From the NCBI GenBank assembly GCA_910592005.1, contig CAJVPP010000128.1, positions 1 to 46,137 of the forward strand: a DNA stretch of 46,137 bases, given 5' to 3'. This stretch comes from Funneliformis mosseae (lineage: Eukaryota; Glomeromycota; Glomeromycetes; Glomerales; Glomeraceae). The notes below the pieces were generated by a model. The model did no database searches. It worked only from the letters and a program-made list of their open reading frames with translations, and was not told the origin of the DNA. The position numbers and the translations under genes were made by a program. Numbering within the stretch: position 1 is the first letter of the stretch; each line of letters starts with the position of its first letter. Positions 1 through 12,211 of this stretch are shown in pieces.

Positions 1-84
1 TAAGAATTAAATAATAAATATATGTTAAATGTTAAATAAATATAAAGTATTTTATATAAATTTTTTAAATAAATTGGATAATAA

Positions 85-270
85 AATTGGACTGATCCAA
101 TTGGAAATATTCCAGTCTGTCCAATTAAAAACTGGACTAGTCTATTGCCTAATAAAAAAATGGACGATTTGCAAAAAAATTGGAACTAAAATGGAATATG
201 TCCAACTGTCTAGTCCAGTTTGTTCTAGTTTTTGAAACTGGACATAGTCCAGTGCCTAACACTGGTTGTA
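85..270. repeat. foldback-like palindrome cluster (ACTGGAC / GTCCAGT motif)
   Basis: ACTGGACTAG at 131-140 is answered by its reverse complement CTAGTCCAGT at 210-219, and a second perfect palindrome ACTGGAC-ATA-GTCCAGT lies at 237-253. Related phrases (GGAATAT, TCCAAT, GGACAGTCTGGAATAGTCC) recur on both strands here and again near 2258-2282 and 2380-2415. This layout suggests a small foldback element or MITE remnant. No target-site duplication could be fixed. Confidence 0.4.
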
Positions 271-275
271 CCTTA

Positions 276-371
276 CCTGCTAGAAGTTTCTTCACTTTCT
301 TCTTAGAACTTTTAAACCTCTTGGGTAACATTTCTTCTCCTTCTGTGATTTGTGACTGAATGTAATCCATT
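276..371 (-). other. possible first coding exon with splice donor, continuing beyond the window start
   Basis: On the minus strand an ATG at about 371 opens a 32-residue basic stretch (starts MDYIQSQITEGEEML, then Lys/Arg-rich with KKKVKKLL). It runs into CTAGCAG|GTAAGG, a good 5' splice site at about 275. No second exon is visible toward position 1, where the palindrome cluster lies. The peptide is not one I recognise. It could be the 5' end of a gene whose rest lies outside the window, or a transposon remnant. Upstream the same frame is closed by a TAG. Confidence is low because one short exon proves little. Confidence 0.25.
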
Positions 372-385
372 ATATTACACCACAA

Positions 386-3300
386 ACGCTATGACGATTG
401 CAAGAAAGTCTTTTGCAAGTTCTCTAACTTCACTACTTTTGGTATTAACATCCATATTGAGTATCACAAACTGAGTCCATTTTTCTCAAAGAATCATTTA
501 TAAATTCAAATCTAAAATAGCACAATTAATCCTAATAGAAAAGTTAGTAAAATAAAAAAATAATAATAAATCAAAGCAAATAAATAATTAAACTCAAACC
601 TTTCAAATAATTACCACTTCTTCAATTCCTTCTATGTGTATTTATTTCAGAAGAAAAACAAAACTTCCTGCATTTCCAGTTGTGCTCTGAGCTAATATTG
701 CTGACAATTTTATATTCTGGGTAATGCTGTCAGAGGGTCTTTTGTGCAAGTTGTATCTAGTTGTCTCTGTATGTTTGAAATTTAGTAGAGTTGTTTCTCA
801 CTGGGTATCCAAATTCTTTTAGATTCTACTCATCTTCGCAATATCTCAGTTGAGACATTATATGTTTTCTTGATTTTATTTGCACTTTGGTAAGTAATCT
901 TATTTTGATTTAGAATCATTAAAAATGTGATTTTTGTTTAGAAATGAAAGGTTAACAGTAGAACTGTCTTACTTAAAACTATTTTTCTTATATTTAATTT
1001 TAAAATGTTAGGATCTTTACAAAACTGTATTAATAATTAGTAAGCTCAAGTAATATGAAAAATGTGATTTATTCCATAATGTTCAAAATCACATATATAG
1101 TCTAAAGTAACCCTATAGTCTGTAGATTAAAATATGATGATATATTGTAACGTCTATAAATAAAATATTTGTGTTAAAATATTTTTAAGTAAAAACTTCT
1201 AATTTTGGCTGTGAACTTTCTTTGTTTCACTAATTGTTAACTATTCAAGAGACATTTTTCTCCATTTTCACTAATTATTAATAATACAGATTTTTCTTTT
1301 GTTTCACTAATAATAAAGGAAATAATATGTTCTACAACTTGAATTGACAAATACTAAATCAGAGATTGATATTAAAATACCAGTTGAGAGTAAATTTTAT
1401 TAATGTCATTAATTTATCATAGAATCTTTAATAATTGTAAAATAAAATAATTTTTATAAATATGCTAATGATTTTTTCAAATGTTATTTTTTAATTTTTT
1501 TTTAATAAAAATTTCATTATTTAAATTTCGAAATAGTTATAAAAAGTAATAAAAGTTCATTAAAAACTCATAAATAAAAAAATTAAAAAGAAATTAGAAT
1601 GTCAAAGAAAAGTTAAAAATTATTACTGATATAAAATTGGCATTAAAGAATTTTGTAAAAAAAATAATATTTAACCAAAATAACTATATGAATGGATAAG
1701 CAAAAAAGATAAATTAATTTAAGCTTTTCTAAAAATTACTAATTATATAATGGAAAATCACTTTATTATCCAGAAATTGAAAGTCTTTTGTTTATATTTA
1801 TTATTTGCTAAATGAGTAGAAGTTATGTAAAATTCAATTGATCTATATTAAATCAAAAGTTTTTTAAATGTTGCAAAATTTAATTATAAGTTTTAGTTGT
1901 TATGAAATTAAGTAGGTTATAATAATATATAATAAAGTTTTTTTAATAAATATAATAATTTTTTATTAAATTATACAATGAATATGCATTATTAAAATAT
2001 CTACATTAGCTAAAGTTGATCTATAATTTATAAAGAATACTTTAAACTGTATAATATAGTAATATTATTTATTAAAGTTATGTATTATCATATAAAAACT
2101 AAATTTAAAACTTTACATTTAACTTCTTTTCACATTTTTTAAATAGATCAAAAATTATTTTTTGAAATCAAAAAATTTTTCTATTAACAAATAAGTAAAC
2201 TATGACAGAATAAAAGACCTAATACTAGTGTTGTGATTAGGATGAAACATGTTCTTAGATGGGACAGTCTGGAATAGTCCAAGTCCTTGAATAAAACTTT
2301 ATGATTTCTGAGATATTTTAGAATATATATATATTGTAATTTTGAATAAATAGTAATTACTTTGATAATTATCTTAGATAGGACAGCTTGAAATGTCTTA
2401 GCTGAGACAGTCTAGAATATTAAAAATCTTGTAAAATGTTATCCTACTATACCATTGGCTAGTATAGTATACGGATTAAGTAATAATAAAAAAAACTTTT
2501 AGATGATTAAAAATTAGTTTATTAAAAAAGCAAAATAAATATTTTTATACTATTCTACTTATTAAACTCAAAATTAGGAAATAGTAACCATTCTAGTCTG
2601 AAACATAATAAGACTTATAATAAAAAATTAATAAATTATTTCAATTTTTTAATATTCAATTTTTGTAAAATACACATGATTAGTAATGTAGAATTCTATT
2701 AATTGATCAATATGTAGAATATTATAATAATTGATTATCCTTTTTCTTTAGATAATTAATGATGAGTTATATATAAATCATTATAATAAATTAGTAATTT
2801 ATAATAGAAATGAAATTAGAAATAAAAGCAAAAGAAAGAATAATGATTTTGCTTATAATATTAGAGATCAGAAACAGGTTTATTTATAATAACAAATATA
2901 TAAACAATTATTAAATACTATTAAGAAATATCAGAATTAAAGAAAAAAGTAAATAGTTCTAATATGTAATTTATTTGATATTAATATATTAATTATTTTA
3001 ATTTATTAATTTATTAATTATAATATTTTCAGATTATTTTATAGAAAGCTATAATCTAAAACTTTAAGGATTTTTTGATATTTTATTTAAAGCAATGAAT
3101 CCTAAAGAAAAAATTTAGAAAATTCAAGAAACTTTAAGATAAAAAATTATGATATTTTGTTATTAAATGGTAGAATTGTGAAATAAACAAATAAATGATA
3201 CTAAAATTACTATTTGGATTATTTTTTGTTGAATCAGAAGCATCTATAAATTGTGTTAATACTACCACCAAAATGGAATTTTAGTACAATATATCAAACA

Positions 3301-3950
3301 ATATTTAATAAGTTTAATAAAATCAAAAATATGTATTAATCAAGTATGCAATCTTATATTCAAGATTTTATAAGTTAGTTCTTTTTTTTAATATTAACTT
3401 TTTTTTTACATTTAGAATTTTATTTTATTTTTTTTTTTTGGTAAAATAAATTATAAATTATAAATAAAAAAAATTTTGATTTTAAATATTATTATTTAAT
3501 GTATTTAAATTCTAGTCTAATAATCTTTTAGTTGTATGTGTGGATATTATCATAATATACATAATACCCGTATTCTATCTGCAAATTCTACTTCACAAAT
3601 AGTTTATATGACAATTATTTTATTTAATATAATCCAAATATGTATTACCAATTTCTTATTTTTCTGATTATAACTTTCCTATTCATAATTCTCATAGTGT
3701 TAATACATTTCTTCTCAAAAAATTTTGTAAGAATTTATTGTAAAGTTACAACTCAATAAAATTAAACTGAAATTTGATAACAAATATAATTGATGATACA
3801 GACTTGATTGAAAACTTGGCAGTTCATTCCTATGATACGGATATTTCAGAAAAATATCATCGAAAATTTGATAAATGAAATTAATAGATTGTACTGAATT
3901 AGATTTAAAGAATACTAAAAATTATTTGCAAGCTGTTAATACATTTATTA
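386..3950. other. AT-rich, gene-free repeat ground
   Basis: There is no open reading frame of note on either strand, and CpG is rare. Two partial repeats of the GGACAGTCTGGAATAGTCC type occur at 2258-2282 and 2376-2415 and link this stretch to the palindrome cluster at the window start. Homopolymer A and T runs are frequent. I see no gene, tRNA or rRNA. The texture changes abruptly near 3950, where CpG-containing sequence begins. Confidence 0.6.
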
Positions 3951-6101
3951 GGTCCCTTTGAAGAAATAAGATCGCCGTCGCACAAGGGCGAAACATTCGG
4001 TCCGGTTCGGATAATCGGATATTCGGTCATCTGGTCATGATTAACAATCCATTTCCCCAATTTTTTTTTTAAAAAAAAGGTCTCCCTAATAATTTAACCA
4101 AAAATATACAAATAACAAAATCACATGAATTATCATGATAACGATGCAACCGCTCATGATTTATTGTCCATCGCAAAAGGTGTTTAATTAGGTTAATGAA
4201 ACACCAATGTTGGATGACAAATCAATAGGGAATAAACTTCTTCGTGATTTCATAGGTATACAAAAGAAGTATGGGAGAGTTCTTCCGAGTTGCTATATAA
4301 AGAAGCATAATTTTATATCTTAAATATAGTGGTGTTGCATAATTTCACCAATATGTGTATATCAGGGATGATAGACAGTCTTAGCAATCTACTAATAATA
4401 TTAGATTGACACACGACACGTGATTCTGTTCTAGCCTCAAAAGTATTTGTAACCAAAATTATGATTTTTGTTTAATGTATACAGATTTATGCTTTTGCAG
4501 TCTGAATTATTATCTAATTTATTTTTTTTTATGACGCATATGATTTTTATTATCTTATCAGTCCCCCAAAAGAATCTTTTATCAAAAGGATCTTATAAAT
4601 AATATTTGAAAACATAAATTTCTTGGAAGAAAAGCAAAGGGTGATTGATTCATAATATATAATTAAATTTTTTTCTACGCGTATATTTAATGGATAACAT
4701 TAAAATGCGAAAGGTAATATGATTAACATTTTAACATGAAGTATTTCGGTCATTATCAATTCATTCTATCTTTAATTTTCGATCGTCTATTTTTTATTTA
4801 ATTAAAAAAAAAATAAATAAAATGAATCTAGACGTCCGTCTTTACGAAATTTATTTCTTATCAGCAAGAAATAAATTTTTTGATCTAATAATCATATTGC
4901 ATTATCGCAATTTAAAAACAAATAAAACAAATCAAAATTATTGTTTACTGAACTTATCATTTTTCATAGGATTATAGATTTTTCTTATCTCTTTTGAAGG
5001 ATCAGATTACAAAAGAAAATATGCATTAAGTTCTTCAAATTCCATTTTGTTTTTTTTTTTTTTATCTAATCCGCCTATCTCTTCGCTTTTTTGTAATTAA
5101 CAATGAATCAGATAACAAACCTAATAATTACTTATGTGATCCCGCTGTTCTTTTTTTCCTAATTTGGACCGCTTGTGTTTTATTTGATAAGATAATCAAT
5201 TTATAATGACAATAGAGTGCAGATTATTTTCGTCCCAAAAAAGAGAACATACTTATTATTTACAGTAACGTGTCAAAAAAAAGATTTTTTTTTCGTGGCG
5301 TTATCGAGCATTAAATTGTATATAACCGTATATGGATAGATCGAATAGATAAGATAGAGAAAAACGAATTGGTACACTGCATTATAAAATTATCATTAAG
5401 GGTTAGTTCGTCATAAAAGTTTGTTTTTTACGTTTGATAACCGATAAACGGTATTTATTATGATTACGGTAATTTTCTGGAAATTGATTAAATATGGAAA
5501 TATATTTAATAATTGAACGAATCGGATGCATTAATTACTCTTTCAAAATAGTACACGTGACTTACTGTTGATTAGATATTTAAAGAATCGCATTTCTGAT
5601 TTGGGAGTTTGTGACACAACACAACCCACATGATTAAAGGTATGATATCTTTCCATATCTGATCAACCTTGATTAACAATTGCTTATCTTTTTGCATTTT
5701 GCAGAGTGCAGATTCGTGCAACTGATAAACAAAATATTCTCAAGAGAATTGATATTTTCTTTTTTTTTTTTTTTTTTTCACCCGATTCTCTTTAAACATA
5801 AGGAAGTGTGATCGATTTAAAGCTGATAAGCTCTGTTGTTATAAATAAATCGATAGAGACTTTTATATTTACAAAAAAAAAAAAAAAAAAAAAAAAACTA
5901 GTCTCATTCCGGATTATATGAAAATCAGCCTTAAAACTATATAAATTTTGAAAAAAATTTTTTTTTGTCGTTTAAAAAAGAAACAAACGCGAATCCTCCC
6001 TCCCAAAGATATTTTTCAAAAAAAATATTTAATAATTTTCAATCATCTCGGATAAATTACAACCTTTTTTCATCGTAAAAAAAAAAAATTAATAAATTAT
6101 C
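3951..6101. promoter_or_regulatory. intergenic and upstream region of the 6102 gene
   Basis: No credible ORF is present, but the composition is that of the gene island. It begins with a cluster of CGG triplets (3995-4030: ATTCGGTCCGG, TTCGGATAATCGG, ATTCGGTCA). Perfect CACGTG E-boxes occur at 4417-4422 and 5554-5559. There are a T17-class tract near 5762-5779 and an A-rich run of more than 20 near 5874-5896, such as often flank fungal promoters. CACGTG is a known site for Cbf1/Pho4/USF-type bHLH factors in fungi; a role here is inference. Confidence 0.4.
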
Positions 6102-7044
6102 ATGTCTGATGTGAAGTATCAAAGTTTGTTTGGTAAAAAATTGGGTGTCGATTTTGTAGCGGCTGCTTCAGCTGCTTTTGCCGTCTCACCATTCATTACC
6201 ATAGTTGATAGGTATGTTATCTATGAAAATTTTATTTTCATTTATTTATTTGTGCATTTCCCTCGTTTGATTTTTTTTCTTTGTCACTCCTTTTATGCTT
6301 TCATGTTGACATGACTATTTACCTTTCTACCTTATTTTTCTCATCCTTCCTTTGTTTCATGATAATAGATCGATTATAGAAAATGCAAGCGGAAGGAATA
6401 AACTAGGAGCCGCCCTAAAAAGTGGAATCATTACCCTGCTTACGAAACCTCATAGATTCGTTCGTTCCCGACCATTTTTATTGGTTTTTGGAGTGTATTT
6501 TGCTACATATGCAACAGCAAATTCAATCGACACAATATGTGAAAGATTAGAAACAGATAATCAAACACCAAAATTCTTGGGTACAACTATAGCAAACATG
6601 ACAACATGTATATATAAAGACAGAGCATTTACTCAAATGTTTGGTACCGTAGTGCCAAAAGGTTTGCCATTAGCAAGTTACGGTATGTTCGTTACAAGGG
6701 ATGCTTTAACAATCGCCGCTAGTTTTAATATGCCGGGAAGCGTTGCAGCAGAATTTCAACAACGTGGATGGATCTTGGATAGTGAAAGGGCGGCAAATGC
6801 GGCCCAATTATTATGTCCTGCCGGTATACAATTCGTCTCTTGTGCCTTACATTTATTAGGTTTAGATTATTATAATAGACCAAATGTTTCTTTAGCTTCC
6901 CGTATGGAATTTTTATATAGAACTTATATTAAAACGACTTTAACCAGAATTGTAAGAATTGGTCCCGCTTTCGGTGTTGGAGGGATTGGTAATAGAATGG
7001 TTAAAGATAAAGGCAATGAATTCATTACTGCCAGATCTTGGTAA
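6102..7044 (+). CDS. conserved fungal membrane protein, probably organellar, one intron
   Basis: Two exons, 6102-6211 and 6369-7044, join across a 157-nt intron (AG|GTATGT at 6212, TAATAG at 6368). The junction completes an Arg codon and gives a 261-residue protein. The product is rich in Gly, Ala and aromatics. It has a hydrophobic N-terminal stretch (about residues 17-36, DFVAAASAAFAV..FITIV) and a second one (about 62-85, FLLVFGVYFATYATA). A conserved-looking core follows, with IANMTTCIYKDRAF and VPKGLPLASYGMFVTRD. The basic, amphipathic make-up resembles fungal mitochondrial inner-membrane proteins of unknown function. I believe it belongs to a conserved fungal family but cannot name it. 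The start is the only ATG in frame, after an A-rich leader. It converges on the 8334-9386 gene. Confidence 0.85.
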
Positions 7045-8333
7045 ATGTAATAATTAATTATTTTTTGACCTTTATAAGACTACTTTGAAGTACATCATCA
7101 TATAGAGTTTATTATATTGGTACACAAATCATTTTATTCATCAATCAAGTTTTATTTTATTTTATGTTTTATTTTAAGTTTTGTAATTTCTTGTCTTTTT
7201 CTTCTTTCCTTTTCTATTTTTGAAAAAAAAAAAAAATTATTTGTATCTTTTAATATTTTAGAAAAGCAAATTTCCAACTCATTCGCATTTTAATAAAATG
7301 GCATGTTAAAAAAAAAAAAGAGATCGAAGAACGTTGAAATTTGAATTCCGTATTCCGATATACTGATACCGATATATATTAAAATTCGATATAACGATAA
7401 TACATCATATATGAACATATAAATATCGGTATATATAAATCCGGAAACTTCGTTATTGACTGTGCTTCTAATGAGACGAAGATAAACGCAACACAAGAAT
7501 TTAAAAGTCATTAAAGTCATTCTTGACGTTTTGTATGGTATTAAAAAATAATAATAATAATAATGTTATTTTAAGATGAATGAATTTATTAGACCAATTA
7601 ATTGATCTTTTCAATGTCATTTGATATAAGCAATGTAATTTCATAATTCAAAAAAAAAAAAAAATATTAATGAATTTCATAAACCAAAAAAAAAAAAGGT
7701 AAAGAGGAATGGATTAACGATTAACAAAGTGTGTGGTGACGCGGATTGAATAATCCAATCGGATCGTGTCATAATCACCGAAAAGGGTTTTTTTTTTTTT
7801 ATTGATGGTCGGCCGGTTGGTCGGTCAGGTTTGAGCGGAGCTTTTGCAAGCACGACTCCTTAAAGTTCCGTGTTCTACAAACACCACACATGCAAAATTA
7901 ATTATTCTTTGATGAATCTTACATATTAGGGTTTCAAGTTATCGCGGTTATTAATGCGTGCTGCGGCAAACGATACCACGTGGGTTCAAAACGTTTTCAC
8001 ATGTAAAAACAAAATTGAAAGACGGGAATCCGACTAATAAAAAATACATTTCAAATTTCCTATTTCGTCTGACAAATCAATAAAAGTCCATAACCAATAT
8101 TAAAGCTTTATTTTAAAATTTTTAGTATGCTACTGTACAAAATATTTTATAATACTTTCAACACGTATTAATTATTATTACTCATACTTTTACAAAAATT
8201 TCTATTCTAAATAATTTTCTGTACAATTAATTAATCATTAATTATTAAAAAAATGTAGGTACTAATAGTAATATTAATTCAAAATATATGGTATTAAATA
8301 ATGAAACATTTACGTTAAAGAATGCTAATGGGT
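7045..8333. other. convergent intergenic region with inverted repeat and GC-richer patches
   Basis: This is the 3' flank of two convergent genes and has no coding signal. It holds a 10-bp perfect inverted repeat ATACCGATAT (7366-7375) / ATATCGGTAT (7423-7432) inside a longer imperfect hairpin. A small hairpin GGATT-GAAT-AATCC (7743-7756) is bracketed by GGTGA and TCACC. A GC-rich patch reads GGTCGGCCGGTTGG (about 7807-7826), and the palindrome CCACGTGG lies at 7976-7983. AATAAA at 7292-7297 could serve 3'-end formation of the upstream gene, though it is about 250 nt away. The rest is A/T tracts. Confidence 0.4.
7366..7432. repeat. inverted repeat, ATACCGATAT arms
   Basis: Perfect 10-bp arms flank a 47-nt loop. 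The similarity extends imperfectly outward to 7345 (TTCCGTATTCCGATA) and 7445 (TATATAAATCCGGAA). It lies between convergent genes and may be a foldback fragment or a 3'-end structure. Confidence 0.4.
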
Positions 8334-9386
8334 TTAATTGGGTTTTGACGAGTATGAAACGTCCTCTTCATTCGCAGCATTTGATTCGCGTATTTGATTA
8401 AGCGTATTATTAGTGCTATTATTATTGGTATAATGATTAATAATAGAACTATTAGAAGTATGACTAGTATTATTGCTTTTCCTTCTGCTATTAATGCTAA
8501 GAATACTGCTAATACTAATCCTACTCTTTCTTTTATTCTGAGTAGGGCTCAAGTTGGCCTCTTTAGCGATTTGTACTTGACGTTCCAACGGAATGATCCT
8601 TGCACCTAAAGGAGGAATCTCTATACCGTTATAATACTGCGGTACATACTCGGTATCTCCAGAGAATTCTTTGGTGGAATCCCCTGTGGTTTCGTTTATC
8701 TCGACCGTGGTACATTTTTCATCGGCGGAAGTTTTTGAATTTTTATTACCATTAATACTACCAAGAGATGAAGGGCTTAAGGACAAACCAGCTTTTGAAG
8801 AGTAATAATCTAATATTGGTTGAGTATCTGGGGTGGTACATAATTCAGGTGCATGATGATTATGCTTAACAAAATTGATGGTTAATGCTCGATGATTTAT
8901 GGGTAATCCCCCTGGGAGTTGTGGTTCTTCTTCTTGTGATTTGGAAGCGTCATCTTTTTTCTTTTTCCTTGCAAATCGAATGAGACCATATATTATTATT
9001 GATAATATTATAAATGATCCAATTATTATTCCAGCGATCATCAAACCGTCATTCTTATTATAATTATGGTCGGGAACATCCGAAATGGCATTGGCGAGAG
9101 GAGGGGGAGAAAGAGTATAAGGAGATTCGATCATTTTTGAACCGGGAAGAGCTCTTTTCGAACGTGTCTTGGCCCTGCCAGGATAATCTTGACGTTTCTG
9201 GTTTATCCCGCCTATTAAGAATGAACATAATAATAAAAGGAATTCCTTTTTTATTAAGGAGGGTTTTCATTTTCATTATGTATTTTTATCTTTTTCAAAA
9301 TATTTACCCTGCGAGCACCAGTCATTTGAATGATCACAATTTCTTCCTTTTTTATCTTCCATTGATTTTAATTTCAAGTAAACCAT
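8334..9386 (-). CDS. single-pass membrane protein with basic juxtamembrane stop-transfer and Ser/Asn-rich tail
   Basis: An uninterrupted frame runs from 9211 to the stop at 8334. The ATG at 9134 gives 266 residues, but the frame stays open upstream. A canonical intron 9307-9212 (GTAAAT...TTAATAG, 96 nt) joins it in phase to an exon starting at ATG 9386 (26 codons, containing NCDHSNDWC), giving 318 residues. The product has a short Pro/Asn ectodomain with a KR|ALPGS dibasic site, one transmembrane helix (MIAGIIIGSFIILSIIIYG) and a basic RFARKKKK stop-transfer. A cytoplasmic tail of about 210 residues is rich in Ser, Asn and Thr, with RKSRISISS and RRKSNNTS phosphosite-like motifs. An alternative N-terminus from 9276 would have a signal peptide but needs one base fewer in a T6 run (9247-9252). 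The family is unknown. It is divergent to the 12212 gene, which has the same overall layout. Confidence 0.7.
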
Positions 9387-9665
9387 AACGAGAGTTTAAT
9401 TTGAATAAGGTGAAAGGAAGAAGGAAAGAAATGTTCAAAAACGAATTTTTGAATGAAAATAATTAGGCGAGAATCTTCGATTAGGGGACCTTATTTTAAA
9501 AGAGGTGTGAGTGAACTTGATTAAAAGGGAATGTGGATAAAGTTAGTTTTTGATTTTTTTTTTTTTTTTTATTTTATCTTAATTCTTTTTCTTTTCTGAT
9601 AACTTTTAGAAAAAAAAAAAATAAATCCTTATAACGAGGGGCAAAAAAGGGGGGAAAAAAGAAGG

Positions 9666-9696
<31 letters not shown>

Positions 9697-12211
9697 GAAC
9701 AATAAAATAAAAATTTATGGATGAAAACAATTTATGATGAAAAAAGAAAGTGGCGGTCAGCGTTATTTATTTGTTATTTGATGATTTACCAAAGAAAAAA
9801 AAATTTTTTTTTTATGTAATATTGTTTTAATAATTTAAATGGTTTTTTAAGTAAGATAAGTTGACCCATTTGAAAGGTGCGCCTTAAGCCTGTTTGGTAA
9901 AACCTGAAGGGTCCGTGAGAAGTTATATATTTAATTTATTTATTTATCGGGTTGGTAAAAAAACAATTCACGGTAAACGAATTCGGATATTAAAGATCAA
10001 CAAGAAATGAAAATCGTAATTTGGGTAAACAAAAGCATTCGATTCAATATGAAAAGAAAAAAATTACTCATCATTCGGAATTGATTTGCGAAAAGAGAAA
10101 AATAAAATAAAAAAAAATAAAGTAAAATAAAAAATTTTTTTAATTCATTCATTGGAAGGATATATCTTTTTCGAAAATGCGAACAAACCGAATGACAATA
10201 AATAAATATTTCTATTTTAAAAGGATAATGTGAATGCAAAATCGTCATACAACCAAAAATCAAACTTGATTTGTTTGCCTCATAAAGTTAACTATAGGGA
10301 TCACAACATTTTTTTTTTTTGTCAATCTTCAAATCTAGAAAAATCTTTAGCGGTTGTTTTGAAGATACCCAAAATGAAGAAGAAAAGAAATGACAGCTAT
10401 AAGGTAACGATAAATAAACAAACGGCCAATCCGCTGCCGTGATTTTCAATCATCTTTTTGGCGGGAAAGTTATATTAAAAGTTAGATTATTATTAAATGA
10501 TGGCGTCATTATTGGCTGAATAATCAAAGTCAATCGGAATTTTGTTACATTCTATTCCCGATGAATGTTTATTTTATGGATGTTATGGGAAAGGTTAAAA
10601 AAAAAAAGTAAATCATCATAAAGATTTCCTTGCTGATTTGAGTTTACAGGTGAAAAAATGATTTTGTTTCAAATTATTTTAACGAAAGGATTTATGGAAA
10701 TCCTTTACGCGTTGAAACAAAGAAAACGGAAAGTTTATGGCCAAGATTTTTGATTCAAACAGGTTTCACACTCTTACATATTATTTTTATTATTATTATT
10801 ATTTTCTCCTGATAAAAGGGGAGATAAAAAAACCTTGTGACGAAATTATGACGAAATGTCGTTTATAGGGATCTCATTGCACCATTTCTTGTAAGAATTT
10901 CAATATGTTGAATTAGGTTAAACTTAATAAAAAATGGATGGGCTAATACATTTCAGTAAAAATTTCCTTCTCTTTTTATACTAGGGAGATAATTATAAGC
11001 ATTTCTTTTTTTTTTCGACCACGATTATATCATTATTACCAACGTCGTATGTAGACGATGGCCAATCAAATGCCAAATAGCTTGCTTCAAACATTTAACA
11101 CCAAGTCCCTTTTCATTGTAATAACCTCTCCTATCGAAACTAGACCTGTCACGTGTGATGTAATGATGGCATTGATCCCTCAAAAAAATTTGTGGCGTTA
11201 AAGTTATGCGTTATCGTATTTATTTTAGGTGCGACAAATCACTATGTGAAGCAATATGATGATATATTTTTTTTTTTAATCAATGCCAATTTTTGATTTG
11301 ATCACTGCTCGATTGTTTAGCAAAAAAACGGGAATCACCTTAATTTAAAACGACAATCTCGGAACAATCATTTAATCATTTAATAAGAAAAAAAATTTTT
11401 TTGTTTGTTGCCGAGGAATTAATTCCTGTAAAAAAAAAAGTTTCGCTCTGACTATTGGTTAAAAAAAAATTTCATTGTAATTATAATGCAAGTGGGGTTT
11501 CATAAGTCTAGTGAATTTTGGTTAACAATTTCCTATATTTGATCGACAAGCAATATAAAATTAAATTAATATCACAAGGGAGAAAATCCATTGTTTGTAA
11601 ACTTGGGTTTTTAGCCATTTCAAGTAACTTGGCATTGTAACATACATATACCAAACGAATGGGTTGAGCTTCTTACCCTCTCGAAGCATTTGTCACATTT
11701 TTCTGTTGTAAGTTTGACATTAAATGGTCCTTGAATGGTTTTTTAGGTAAAATAGTGGGACAAATTTAAAACGCGTTCATTAAGATTATCATTGCTAATT
11801 ATGGATTCTTTCGCGTAAACGTGGAGTTCATAATAAAAAAAAAAAATAGTAATTCGGGGACATGTCTATAAAAAAATTTTCTTTTTCAATTTTTTTCTCT
11901 TTTCCAGCTTCTTTTTCCTTCTTTTTTATTATTATCATTATTATTCTTATTATTATCATAATTTTTTACCATTTTGAAATTCTTCCTTCTTTTTCTTTTC
12001 CATTTCATTTTTCAACTTCCCGTTTTCTATTCTTCCGATTCACTTCCCCTCCCATAGTTAGTTACACTTCCTTTTTTATTTATTTTTTTGAAGATAAAAC
12101 GCGGCTTACTCTTGGTTGAATTATTATTTGAAGTGTAGTTTGAATTAGTAGGTGAGGTAGGTGACGTAGGTGAGGCAGGCAGTAGCAAGCATTATATATA
12201 TCTTTTCAATA
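9387..12211. promoter_or_regulatory. divergent intergenic region between two membrane-protein genes
   Basis: About 2.8 kb separates the divergent genes. There is no credible ORF; the longest (11862-12119, +) is a Phe/Ile/Ser low-complexity reading of T-rich DNA. It contains an A-run of about 22 after 9667, a TTA/ATT microsatellite near 10790-10804 and 11926-11962, and a CACGTG box at 11150-11155. Just before the plus gene there is a short degenerate tandem repeat, GTAGGTGAGGTAGGTGACG (about 12148-12180), probably in its 5' leader. Confidence 0.4.
12148..12181. repeat. short tandem GTAGGTGA-type repeat in 5' leader
   Basis: Three to four imperfect copies of an 8-10 nt unit (GTAGGTGAG, GTAGGTGAC, GTAGGTGAGGCAGG) lie about 30-60 nt upstream of the ATG at 12212. 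Its function is unknown. It could be a slippage repeat or a purine-rich leader element. Confidence 0.5.

Noticed and set aside
9064..9276. 70-codon minus ORF starting MKMKTLLNKK
   Set aside because: As it stands it leaves the membrane-protein frame and ends after 70 codons. It matters only as the alternative N-terminus discussed in the findings.
11862..12119. 85-codon + strand ORF, Phe/Ile/Ser-rich
   Set aside because: It is a reading of T-rich and TTA-repeat DNA just upstream of the 12212 gene, with no protein-like composition.
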